NCBI GenBank assembly: GCA_964541595.1
Contig: CAZIRO010000170.1
Location: forward strand, 1-5,836
Direction of reading: 5' to 3'
Source of the DNA: CAZIRO01 sp964541595
GTDB taxonomy: Bacteria > Acidobacteriota > HRBIN11
Length of the DNA: 5,836 nucleotides
Positions 1-5,805 of this stretch are shown piece by piece. How positions within the stretch are numbered: the stretch's first letter is position 1; every line of letters begins with the position of its first letter. A program made the position numbers and the translations under genes. A model generated the notes under the pieces. The model was not told the origin of the DNA. It searched no databases and saw only the letters and a program-made list of their open reading frames with translations.

Positions 1-107
1 ACATCCTGGACCTCGAGCGCGAAACGTTTCTCACCCTGTGTAAGCAACCGAAGACATATGAGCGAATTGCCCACATCCTGGCATACCGCCGACCGCTGCG
101 CAATTGA
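1..107 (+). CDS. C-terminal end of an unidentified protein (partial)
   Basis: An open frame enters from the left edge (first full codon at position 3) and ends at the TGA at 105-107, giving about 34 residues that end in AYRRPLRN. The stretch looks helical, with a short PKTYERIAHIL segment that resembles a small winged-helix tail. Such tails occur at the C-terminus of some MBL-fold hydrolases, but this resemblance is weak and I do not assign a function. The stop lies 11 nt before the lpxC start, so the two genes are probably co-transcribed and perhaps translationally coupled. The gene itself lies mostly outside the window. Confidence 0.55.
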   Translation, partial: ILDLERETFLTLCKQPKTYERIAHILAYRRPLRN

Positions 108-118
108 ACGAGGCGACC

Positions 119-976
119 ATGTACACGCGCATGCTGACACAACCCGCATCGTGGGAAGGCACCGGCGTGCACAGCGGTACTGTGCAACGGGTGCGCCTGG
201 AACCGATTCCGGTCAGCGAATGGACGCATCTGCTGGAAACGATGGGATCGTTCTGGATCCTGCGCCGCCGGACCGGGAAAACTTCCCGCGTCTGGCCCGT
301 ATCGCTGCGGCATCTCATCGATACCCATCATGCGACCACGCTCGGTGTGGCGGACGATGCCGTCACAACGGTCGAACACCTGCTCGCCACGTTCATGGGA
401 CTGCGCATCGGCGGTGTATGGATCGACGTCGATGGGGACGAGATCCCGATCCTCGACGGCAGTGCACGTCCGTTTGTCGAGCGACTGCTGCCGATCCTGC
501 AGGATACCGATTTTCCCTGGCCACGGCACACATTGCATACACCCGTACGTGTCCAGCATGAAACGGCCTGGTTAAGGGCCACACCCTCCGATCGGTGGCG
601 GGTGGAATATACTATCGTGTTCGATCATCCGATGATCGGAACCCAGTCCTGGACCGGGGTTATGGAAACGATCGATTTTGTGCACGAAATTGCGCCGGCG
701 CGGACGTTCGGATTCATGCGGGACGCCCCGCATCTGTTCAAACGGGGCCGCGCATACGGGGCATCCCCGGAGAACACCCTGATCCTGACGGACCACGGGC
801 TGTTGAACCCCCCACTGCGGTTCCCCGACGAGTTCGTACGGCACAAAATCCTCGATCTGATGGGAGACCTGGCCCTGCTCGGCGGGGGATGGCCGCGCGT
901 GCATATCCGGGTATACCGGGGAGGCCATCGACTCCATATCGCGTTCGTACGGCATATGCTGGCGCAACTGCTATAA
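119..976 (+). CDS. lpxC: UDP-3-O-acyl-N-acetylglucosamine deacetylase LpxC
   Basis: LpxC is the zinc deacetylase that removes the N-acetyl group from UDP-3-O-acyl-GlcNAc, the committed cytoplasmic step of lipid A synthesis. The 285-residue product compares with 305 in E. coli and has the two-domain LpxC layout. Visible hallmarks are GTGVHSG near the N-terminus, TTVEHLLA (E86 general base, H87 zinc ligand), PILDGSARPFV (110-120), ARTFGFMRD (194-202), RHKILDLMGD (H242 and D246 zinc ligands, 241-250) and RGGH (H270, the second-domain catalytic His). All catalytic residues are therefore present. It is a stand-alone LpxC, without the FabZ fusion seen in some phyla. I chose ATG 119 because GAGG at 110-113 is 5 nt upstream. 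A TTG at 104, overlapping the previous stop as TTGA, would add five residues but lacks a good ribosome site. The gene following 46 nt downstream is on the same strand. Confidence 0.95.
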   Translation: MYTRMLTQPASWEGTGVHSGTVQRVRLEPIPVSEWTHLLETMGSFWILRRRTGKTSRVWPVSLRHLIDTHHATTLGVADDAVTTVEHLLATFMGLRIGGVWIDVDGDEIPILDGSARPFVERLLPILQDTDFPWPRHTLHTPVRVQHETAWLRATPSDRWRVEYTIVFDHPMIGTQSWTGVMETIDFVHEIAPARTFGFMRDAPHLFKRGRAYGASPENTLILTDHGLLNPPLRFPDEFVRHKILDLMGDLALLGGGWPRVHIRVYRGGHRLHIAFVRHMLAQLL

Positions 977-1010
977 AAAATGTATACCCATGCCAACCCA
1001 TATTCCGTTT

Positions 1011-1015
1011 GGAGG
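1011..1015 (+). promoter_or_regulatory. Ribosome binding site deciding the DUF4412 gene start
   Basis: GGAGG lies 7 nt before ATG 1023. It favours that start over the in-frame ATG at 990, which has no Shine-Dalgarno and would place a polar extension ahead of the signal peptide. Confidence 0.8.
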
Positions 1016-1022
1016 CAACATC

Positions 1023-1883
1023 ATGGAATGGCTGTGTTCGACACGCTACTGGATCGGCGCGGTCCTCATTGTCGGACTCGCCGGTTCGGTCGCCGCGGCT
1101 GACGTGCAACATCTCAAGATCCACGTCACGGTGCAGCAGGGTGAGAAGGTGCAGCAGGAACAGACAGTGGACATTTACTTTCAGGGAAAAAACCTGCACA
1201 TCAAAACGGAATGTACCCAACCGGAACAGTGTGCGGATATGATCTATCAAAGTGACCAGAAAACGCTATACATCATTCAACACGGCCGAAAGATTGTCAT
1301 GCGGATCACGCGGGAGGACGTGGATCAACTCGCGCAGATGCTGGCGCCATTTATTGAACAGATGCGCAAAATGCAGGAACAGCAAAAAGCCCGGAAGGGA
1401 CAATCCGCCGCGAACGGTGGTGACTGGACATTCAAAAAAGGCAAAACCGGGATGAAACACGGGCAGTACACGTGCACGGAATATACTATCCTGCGGGGAA
1501 ACCAGAAAGTGGGGACGGCCTGTATCGCCGCATATGCGGATGTCGGTCTATCGCGAGAGACGTTTTACGGTATCCTGCAGGAAATCGCGTCCATGATGGA
1601 ACCGTTCACCCGGATGATGCAGGGGATGGACACGCGGGAGGATCAGCCCCCCAGTCCGCTCAGTGCCATCATGCAGGGCAAACAACCCCCGTATGATGGG
1701 GTACCCGTATACCAGAAAGTCACACTCCAGGGTGGTCGTGTGACCACCTCGGAACTCGTGTCCACGGACACCACTGCACCGGAGGACTTTCTGCAACTGC
1801 CGAAAGATTATCGTGTGGTCTCGTTTGCGGAAGCACTGGGCAACATGATGGGAGGCAAACCCCCCGGTCGGCAACAGCAGTAA
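1023..1883 (+). CDS. Exported DUF4412-type protein
   Basis: The 286-residue product starts with a clear signal peptide: a hydrophobic stretch YWIGAVLIVGLAGSV, then AAA, with likely cleavage before DVQHLK. The mature protein should therefore be periplasmic or surface-exposed. The pattern of short beta strands with MIYQSDQKTLYIIQHGRKIVMRI-like content, followed by a Met/Gln-rich helix (about 105-128, QMLAPFIEQMRKMQEQQ), resembles the DUF4412 family, whose fold relates to outer-membrane lipoprotein carrier-like proteins; its biochemical role is unknown. No lipobox Cys is seen. Four Cys in the mature part (ECTQPEQC, YTCTEY, GTACIA) could form disulfides. The C-terminus ends in a Met/Gly/Pro-rich tail and polyQ. 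Placement right behind lpxC suggests an envelope-related job, but this is inference. It ends 7 bp from the convergent peptidase stop. Confidence 0.75.
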   Translation: MEWLCSTRYWIGAVLIVGLAGSVAAADVQHLKIHVTVQQGEKVQQEQTVDIYFQGKNLHIKTECTQPEQCADMIYQSDQKTLYIIQHGRKIVMRITREDVDQLAQMLAPFIEQMRKMQEQQKARKGQSAANGGDWTFKKGKTGMKHGQYTCTEYTILRGNQKVGTACIAAYADVGLSRETFYGILQEIASMMEPFTRMMQGMDTREDQPPSPLSAIMQGKQPPYDGVPVYQKVTLQGGRVTTSELVSTDTTAPEDFLQLPKDYRVVSFAEALGNMMGGKPPGRQQQ

Positions 1884-1890
1884 GCCGCCT

Positions 1891-3102
1891 TTACGGTTGC
1901 AACAGGACTGCGTTCCGCCACCGGGTGTACAGTGTCTCCGGCGTTGCCCGATACACGTGCTGGAACGCTGTGCGCCAATCGATGCCGGTGTGCATGGTTC
2001 GAATCCACTGCCGAAACGTGCGGGGGCCGTACAGGCGCAACAGTGTATCCAGCCATGCGGCTGCGACAGCATCCATGGTCGGTCCACCCTGACGGTGTAA
2101 CGGCGTGGGCGCCATGGCGAACAGCGCGGCCGCTTCCGGCAAACGGTCCCGGCGGGACACACGCGCGAGGTGCGGTGCGGTCCCTGCCGCCGTCTGCCCG
2201 CACCAGCTGGCCCAACCTTCATGCAGCCAGGCCGGGGCTTCTCCCCGTGTCGCCGTATGCAGCACGGCGTGACAGACCTCGTGGGCGATCGTATTCCGCA
2301 GTACCCGGACGTCCATCCGCTGCCCGGAAAAGCGTATCCATATGCGACCGTCAAACATGCCCGCGGGAAGTGCGGATTCCGGAACCAGTACCCGCAGGAC
2401 TTCCGGAGGACCCACCCAGACGATCCAGGGGGTACCCGGTTCGGATTCCGGAAGGAAGTCCCGGGTAGTGCGATACGCGTCCTCCAGCGTGCGGGCAATC
2501 CATGCGCCCCACCCCTGTGAGACCACTGGATGCAGGTGCACGATAAAGTGCGGGGTGGCCTTCGTGCGCATATTCCGGGTGACGGTGACAGCGGTGCGGA
2601 CCCGTTGCAGCCATCCGGGGGATACCGTATCCCGTGTTTCAGGTGGCAGGGCCCGGATCAGGCGCGCAATGGACGACCACGCCCCGAAGAACGCCAGCAT
2701 GTCCAGATACTCTCGCAAAACCTCCGGACGGTTGGGGTACCGGGCGTATAGCGCCCGCATCTGTGCCCATGCGCGGGAATACCATCCCTGCCGGCGGTAT
2801 ATCCGGATGCGCAGAAGGTGCAGGCAGGGGTCGTCCCCCTGAACGAGTGTCCACACCCGGAGCAACCGCAGGGCACGTCCGGGAGCCCCGGACCGGAGCA
2901 TGACCACCACCGACGTGCGCAGTGCGTCCGTGATGCGGGCATCCGTGTCTATCCAGGCGATAGACGTGCGGATCGCGTCGAATCGAACACATGCACCATG
3001 TTGTAACACCGCATGGGGAAACGCATGCACGCGGAAGACGCTGCAGACGAGCATCCCCCACACGCCCAGCCACGTTCGCACACCCCACTGCGATGGCCAC
3101 AT
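1891..3102 (-). CDS. Predicted exported HExxH metallopeptidase with TPR-like N-terminal region
   Basis: The product is 403 residues. Residues 1-28 (basic start, TWLGVWGMLVCSVF core, VHAFP) form a likely signal peptide, so it acts outside the cytoplasm. Residues about 70-155 look like paired helices of a degenerate TPR or similar solenoid (PGRALRLLRVW, YSRAWAQMRALYARYPNRPEVLREYLDML). The C-terminal half carries NTIAHEVCHAVL (H274, E275, H278), followed 17 residues later by AWLHEGWASW with E295. This is the gluzincin arrangement, HExxH plus a downstream Glu as third zinc ligand, as in the peptidase MA-like families. The substrate is unknown. I chose ATG 3102 because of the strong GAGGTGAT ribosome site at 3109-3116, 6 nt upstream; a GTG at 3168 lacks one. 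It lies 75 nt downstream of bpsA on the same strand and may be read through from that operon, but a functional link to polyamines is not evident. Confidence 0.82.
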   Translation of the reverse strand: MWPSQWGVRTWLGVWGMLVCSVFRVHAFPHAVLQHGACVRFDAIRTSIAWIDTDARITDALRTSVVVMLRSGAPGRALRLLRVWTLVQGDDPCLHLLRIRIYRRQGWYSRAWAQMRALYARYPNRPEVLREYLDMLAFFGAWSSIARLIRALPPETRDTVSPGWLQRVRTAVTVTRNMRTKATPHFIVHLHPVVSQGWGAWIARTLEDAYRTTRDFLPESEPGTPWIVWVGPPEVLRVLVPESALPAGMFDGRIWIRFSGQRMDVRVLRNTIAHEVCHAVLHTATRGEAPAWLHEGWASWCGQTAAGTAPHLARVSRRDRLPEAAALFAMAPTPLHRQGGPTMDAVAAAWLDTLLRLYGPRTFRQWIRTMHTGIDWRTAFQHVYRATPETLYTRWRNAVLLQP

Positions 3103-3108
3103 GCTGAC

Positions 3109-3116
3109 ATCACCTC
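3109..3116 (-). promoter_or_regulatory. Strong ribosome binding site of the metallopeptidase gene
   Basis: Read on the minus strand this is GAGGTGAT, an 8-nt match to the complement of the usual 16S rRNA 3' end, 6 nt ahead of ATG 3102. It fixes the start and shows that the gene has its own initiation signal rather than depending on coupling to bpsA. Confidence 0.8.
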
Positions 3117-3123
3117 TGCACGT

Positions 3124-3174
3124 CCATCCGCAACTCAACGGCGGATGGCCGTGACGGCAAACGTTCACCGTGAA
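3124..3174 (-). promoter_or_regulatory. Cluster of three palindromes between bpsA and the peptidase gene
   Basis: The 75-nt gap holds three perfect inverted repeats in a row: CCATCCGC/GCGGATGG (3124-3131 and 3141-3148, 9-nt loop), GCCGTgACGGC (3148-3158) and TTCACcGTGAA (3164-3174). None is followed by a T-run on the minus strand, so this is not a classical terminator. It could be an RNA structure that sets processing or expression of the downstream gene, or an operator. The function is inference only. Confidence 0.4.
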
Positions 3175-3177
3175 TTG

Positions 3178-4236
3178 TCACGTGGTCGACGCTTCCGCAT
3201 CGTTGAACGTGCTCACTTCAAAGACGGTGTCCACCTCCCCACGCGCCTCTTCCAGTACTTCAATGCGAAACAGACCGGAACGGTACCAGGGTTTTTCCGG
3301 TACCGACTTCACCGGTGCCAAACGCCATGCGCGGGTCTTCGGCGCATAATCCCAGTTTACGTACGCGTGGAAGTTGTGCAGAATATCCGTAATGACCACG
3401 CCCTGGCGGATGAGATACTGTTCGATATCGTACCACTTCCGCAGTGTTGCCTCCCGCCGGGTGAATCCGAAATACCCCGCACACCCGGCGCCGCGCAGTG
3501 CAGCAATCCCTCTCCCGACAAACGCACGGAATGCCGGCACGGACTCCGGCGGGTCGGTCAGGAACGTATCAAACGCACGGATATACTCTCCGGGCAGCGG
3601 TTGACTCAGATCGATCTGGCGTACGATCAGTGGCCATTGAAACTCGCGTGCCCACCGCTCAATGAATTCCACGAGCCGCTGGTCGATCTCGACCACCACG
3701 ACTTCCCGGGGCTCCCCGAACAGGCAGGTTGCGATGCTCACGAGATCGTCATCGCCGAGGATGAGCACCCGCCGTCCCCGGATATCCCCTTTGGCATCGG
3801 CAAACGCGAACCGTGCCAGGGTCGATTCCGGCGTGATGTACCCCTGGTCATACTCGATGACGGCACGCGGCCGTTCGGCCTGAATGGCGTAGAACTGATC
3901 GATCTTGTCCTGCGGGAGGCGAAAGGGGTCCACGCCCCGTCCTTCACACCGCAGACACCGCACTTCCGGCAACGGCCGGATATGCCAGCCAGCGGTCAGT
4001 GTCCGGTGGGCTGTTTCGGTCAACTGGACGGCTTTTCCTTCGATCCGCACCCATCCCTGTTCCTGCAACACACGAATTGTTTCGGCAACGATCGGCACGA
4101 TTTCGTCCGCCAGGTCAACGACTTCCCAGAAGTCGTTTGTCCGCAAAAGCGCCTGGAGAATTCGCTCGATCGAACGGTCGGTGACATGCAACTCCGTGCG
4201 ACGCGCGACTTCACGGGTAATGTCTTCAAGACGCAT
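3178..4236 (-). CDS. bpsA: N4-bis(aminopropyl)spermidine synthase (branched-chain polyamine synthase)
   Basis: BpsA transfers aminopropyl groups from decarboxylated S-adenosylmethionine onto the secondary amine of spermidine, giving quaternary branched polyamines that stabilise nucleic acids in thermophiles. The 352-residue product has essentially the size of the Thermococcus enzyme. Residues about 15-80 look like a winged-helix N-terminal domain. CLRCEGRG (94-101) is a single CxxCxGxG knuckle. The Rossmann aminopropyltransferase core shows DQGYITPEST (130-139), VLILGDDDLVSIA (157-169, with the family GDDD motif that includes a catalytic Asp), VVEID (181-185) and TDPPES (227-232). ATG 4236 was chosen because AAAGGAG (4244-4250) is 7 nt upstream and the family start fits; the open frame continues 37 codons further, inside speE, with no support. 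It overlaps the end of speE by 11 bp, indicating an operon. Confidence 0.93.
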   Translation of the reverse strand: MRLEDITREVARRTELHVTDRSIERILQALLRTNDFWEVVDLADEIVPIVAETIRVLQEQGWVRIEGKAVQLTETAHRTLTAGWHIRPLPEVRCLRCEGRGVDPFRLPQDKIDQFYAIQAERPRAVIEYDQGYITPESTLARFAFADAKGDIRGRRVLILGDDDLVSIATCLFGEPREVVVVEIDQRLVEFIERWAREFQWPLIVRQIDLSQPLPGEYIRAFDTFLTDPPESVPAFRAFVGRGIAALRGAGCAGYFGFTRREATLRKWYDIEQYLIRQGVVITDILHNFHAYVNWDYAPKTRAWRLAPVKSVPEKPWYRSGLFRIEVLEEARGEVDTVFEVSTFNDAEASTT

Positions 4237-5068
4237 AAGCCAACTCCTTTGCCAGGAAATTCGGTACAGCAAACGCCTGCCGATGGATCTCCAGATTGTA
4301 GTACCGGGTAAACTCCAGAAAATGGGCATCATGGGCCATCGGGGCAAATCCCTCCGGGAAGGGGCGATCCTTACAGGCGATCACGAAGTTCCACCAGCCA
4401 CCGGGATACGTCGGCGCGGGTGCAGTATACGTCCTGACCACCGGAAACGCGCGTCGGGCCTGTTGTAAAAACCCCCGAATGAATTCCAGATGATGAATCG
4501 GCGACATGCACTGGGTGACATAAATTCCGCCCGGACGCAACGCGCGGTACACCGCCTGGAGAAAATGACTGTTAAACAGACTGCGGGAGTACGAAACCGG
4601 ATCGGACGAATCGACGATCACAAGATCAAACTGCTCGGTCACACGCTGCATATACTGACTGCCGTCCGTATGGACGACCGTGACGCGATGGTCTTCAAAA
4701 ACCGACCGCATTTCCGGCCAGTGCGTCCGCACCACTTCGACCACTTTCGGATCGATCTCGCACAGCACGATGTCACGCACTTCGGGATGACGCAACAGCT
4801 CGCGTACGGTGCCGCCGTCGCCCCCGCCAACGACCAGCACGCGGTGCGGATCTGGATGCAACATGACGGGAACATGGGCGATCATTTCGTGATAGATGAA
4901 TTCGTCCCGATCGGTCATCTGCACGAGCCCATCGATGACCAGTACGCGTCCCCAGGTCTCGGTTTCCAGTACCGCAATGGTCTGAAACGCACTTTGATAC
5001 GTATGGACCATCCGTGCACCAATGAGAAAACCCGTATCCTCACGATGACGTTCAATGAACCAGTACAT
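4226..5068 (-). CDS. speE: Spermidine synthase-type polyamine aminopropyltransferase
   Basis: The enzyme transfers an aminopropyl group from decarboxylated S-adenosylmethionine to a diamine (putrescine, or agmatine in many thermophiles). The 280-residue product has the full family layout: an N-terminal beta domain with YQSAFQTIAVLE (24-35) and GLVQMTDRDEFIYHEM (47-62), the nucleotide-binding loop VVGGGDGGTVRE (79-90), CEID (103-106) contacting the cosubstrate, HTDG (133-136), the catalytic VDSSDP (152-157), and a YPGGWWNF segment (221-228) near the amine site. Which amine is used cannot be read with certainty from the sequence. ATG 5068 is preferred because AGGGG (5075-5079) lies 6 nt upstream; an ATG at 5083 would add MQGCC without a ribosome site. 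The last codons contain the bpsA ribosome site and start, so translation of the two is probably coupled. A speD gene must lie elsewhere. Confidence 0.95.
   Translation of the reverse strand: MYWFIERHREDTGFLIGARMVHTYQSAFQTIAVLETETWGRVLVIDGLVQMTDRDEFIYHEMIAHVPVMLHPDPHRVLVVGGGDGGTVRELLRHPEVRDIVLCEIDPKVVEVVRTHWPEMRSVFEDHRVTVVHTDGSQYMQRVTEQFDLVIVDSSDPVSYSRSLFNSHFLQAVYRALRPGGIYVTQCMSPIHHLEFIRGFLQQARRAFPVVRTYTAPAPTYPGGWWNFVIACKDRPFPEGFAPMAHDAHFLEFTRYYNLEIHRQAFAVPNFLAKELAYAS
4244..4250 (-). promoter_or_regulatory. bpsA ribosome binding site inside the speE coding end
   Basis: Read on the minus strand, AAAGGAG lies 7 nt before ATG 4236 and within the last codons of speE (encoding AKEL). Ribosomes finishing speE at 4226 pass over it, an arrangement typical of translational coupling. 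Confidence 0.8.
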
Positions 5069-5109
5069 GCAGCACCCCTGCACAGCATAAAACGTCCGGT
5101 GTGCACGTT

Positions 5110-5138
5110 ATCTTAACAGAACCGGCCGGTCGGTGAAA
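5110..5138 (-). promoter_or_regulatory. Candidate promoter of the speE-bpsA operon
   Basis: On the minus strand TTTCAC (5133-5138) and TAAGAT (5110-5115) are separated by 17 nt, a reasonable housekeeping sigma pattern about 40 nt ahead of the speE start. The spacer contains the perfect 10-bp palindrome ACCGGCCGGT (5121-5130), which could serve as an operator or be chance in GC-rich DNA. Neither box is a strong consensus match, so confidence is moderate. Confidence 0.4.
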
Positions 5139-5145
5139 GTGAGCA

Positions 5146-5336
5146 CTCCGAGTTCGGGACAGGCAATGGGACCGGGGATGCACCGGATGAGTGGATGGAC
5201 CGGTCGACGCCGGGAACAGGTGTCAGGTCCCAGGTGTCAGGTGCCGGGTGTCAGGTGTCCGCGCATCCTGGGCAACCGTATATCACGTGGTCCACCGGGA
5301 ACACCCCGTGTCCCATTTCCTGTCCCGAGTTCAGAG
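5146..5336. repeat. 27-nt inverted repeat pair with GGGACAGG..AATGGGAC core
   Basis: Positions 5146-5172 match the reverse complement of 5310-5336 at about 23 of 27 bases; the best core is TCGGGACAGG(C/A)AATGGGAC. A third partial copy in direct orientation, GGCAATGGGACAGGGGAC, lies at 5359-5376. The pair encloses the heptamer array. It resembles dispersed intergenic repeats rather than the ends of an insertion sequence, since no transposase lies between. Confidence 0.7.
5217..5258 (+). repeat. Heptanucleotide tandem repeat (CAGGTGT)6
   Basis: Six consecutive 7-mers read CAGGTGT, CAGGTCC, CAGGTGT, CAGGTGC, CGGGTGT and CAGGTGT. They also read as three 14-bp units. The copy number is small and the units are slightly diverged. 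It lies about 150 nt upstream of the speE start, outside any credible gene. Confidence 0.85.
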
Positions 5337-5529
5337 CACCCTCCCGGGGGCCGGGGCGGGCAATGGGACAGGGGACGGCGCGCGTGCGGTATGGCATGGT
5401 GCATTTTCGAGATGGTGTGCGGAAAACAACCGTGGCGGGCGGGGGAGGTAACGCGGGAAAAGGGGACACGGTAACCCGTTGCTGGCCCCCCTCACTTCCC
5501 GGCGTTTGTTGTGCCACTGCATTGGAGCG

Positions 5530-5550
5530 ATGGACCACTAAGTGGTCCAT
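5530..5550. repeat. Perfect 21-nt palindrome, left boundary of the large hairpin element
   Basis: ATGGACCACT (5530-5539), a single central A (5540), then AGTGGTCCAT (5541-5550). It is directly followed by TTTCCCAAGT, and the same order (CACTAAGTGGT, then TTTCC and AAGT) recurs around the hairpin tip and, inverted, at the window end. Confidence 0.85.
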
Positions 5551-5567
5551 TTCCCAAGTTCGTATCG

Positions 5568-5805
5568 GACGCAGATACACGCAGACAGACGCAGGTTAAA
5601 AACCTATTAGCGTCCATCTGGGTCCCATCCCCCAACCTCCGGGCACCTTTTTTATCACTTCACTTTGGAAATGAACCACTAAGTGGTTTGTTTCCAAAGT
5701 GAAGTGGCGAAAAAGGTGTCGGAGGTTGAGGGGATGGGACACAGATGGACGCGGATGCGCGCAGATAGATTTCTTAACCTGCGTCTGTCTGCGTGCATCT
5801 GCGTC
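5568..5805. repeat. 10-bp phased units (GACGCAGAYA type) in both arms
   Basis: Exact 10-bp spacing is seen at 5568-5597 (GACGCAGATA, CACGCAGACA, GACGCAGGTT) and inverted at 5776-5805 (AACCTGCGTC, TGTCTGCGTG, CATCTGCGTC). A further run at 5741-5770 has (A/G)C(A/G)GAT starting at 5741, 5751 and 5761. The period matches about one helical turn. The 11-nt length difference between the arms is consistent with gain or loss of one unit plus one base. Confidence 0.75.
5656..5706. repeat. Tip hairpin of the large palindrome, 25-bp stem with 1-nt centre
   Basis: Arms 5656-5680 and 5682-5706 flank a single A at 5681. Twenty-three positions are Watson-Crick pairs, and the two differing positions (5672-5673 against 5689-5690) would be G-U pairs in RNA. 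The centre reads AACCACTaAGTGGTT. The arms continue into CACCTTTTTT on the left and AAAAAGGTG on the right. Confidence 0.9.

Larger units (their letters stand above)
5139..5529. other. Gene-free, repeat-rich spacer upstream of speE
   Basis: Several open frames cross this stretch on both strands, but none has a convincing ribosome site, a recognisable domain, or sequence independent of the repeats. The G-rich words GGGACAG and GGGAC recur, together with an inverted repeat and a heptamer array listed separately. Between 5377 and 5529 I see only small hairpins, such as ACGGTAACCCGT at 5469-5480. It looks like non-coding, repeat-accumulating DNA. Confidence 0.6.

Noticed and set aside
604..1490. 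Exact 13-mer GGAATATACTATC in both lpxC (604-616) and the DUF4412 gene (1478-1490)
   Set aside because: It encodes EYTI in both proteins and one such match is not surprising by chance in a window of this size.
1881..1893. Symmetric GTAA..TTAC around the two convergent stop codons as a terminator
   Set aside because: Only four bases per side with no GC stem or T-run; it reflects two TAA stops facing each other.
1937..2014. Possible tRNA, from GGTTCGAATCC at 1996-2006 with a rough acceptor pairing CGGCGTT/ACTGCCG
   Set aside because: The T stem has only three pairs, the D loop lacks its GG, and there is no anticodon arm. The site lies inside the peptidase coding region.
3040..3102. Lipobox at Cys20 of the metallopeptidase
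   Set aside because: The sequence MLVC lacks the small residue expected before the Cys; an ordinary signal peptide fits better.
3013..4311. Long plus-strand open frame (432 codons) opposite bpsA and the peptidase start
   Set aside because: It is antisense to a clearly recognised BpsA with all family motifs, and it has no ribosome site or recognisable domain. GC-rich coding DNA commonly leaves such shadows.
5133..5599. Open frames of about 85-135 codons upstream of speE
   Set aside because: They run through the heptamer array and inverted repeats, have Arg/Gly-rich non-protein-like composition, and lack ribosome sites.
5641..5654. Rho-independent terminator suggested by the CACCTTTTTT run
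   Set aside because: No GC-rich hairpin immediately precedes the T-run on either strand; the tract is part of the palindrome arm and is mirrored as AAAAAGGTG.
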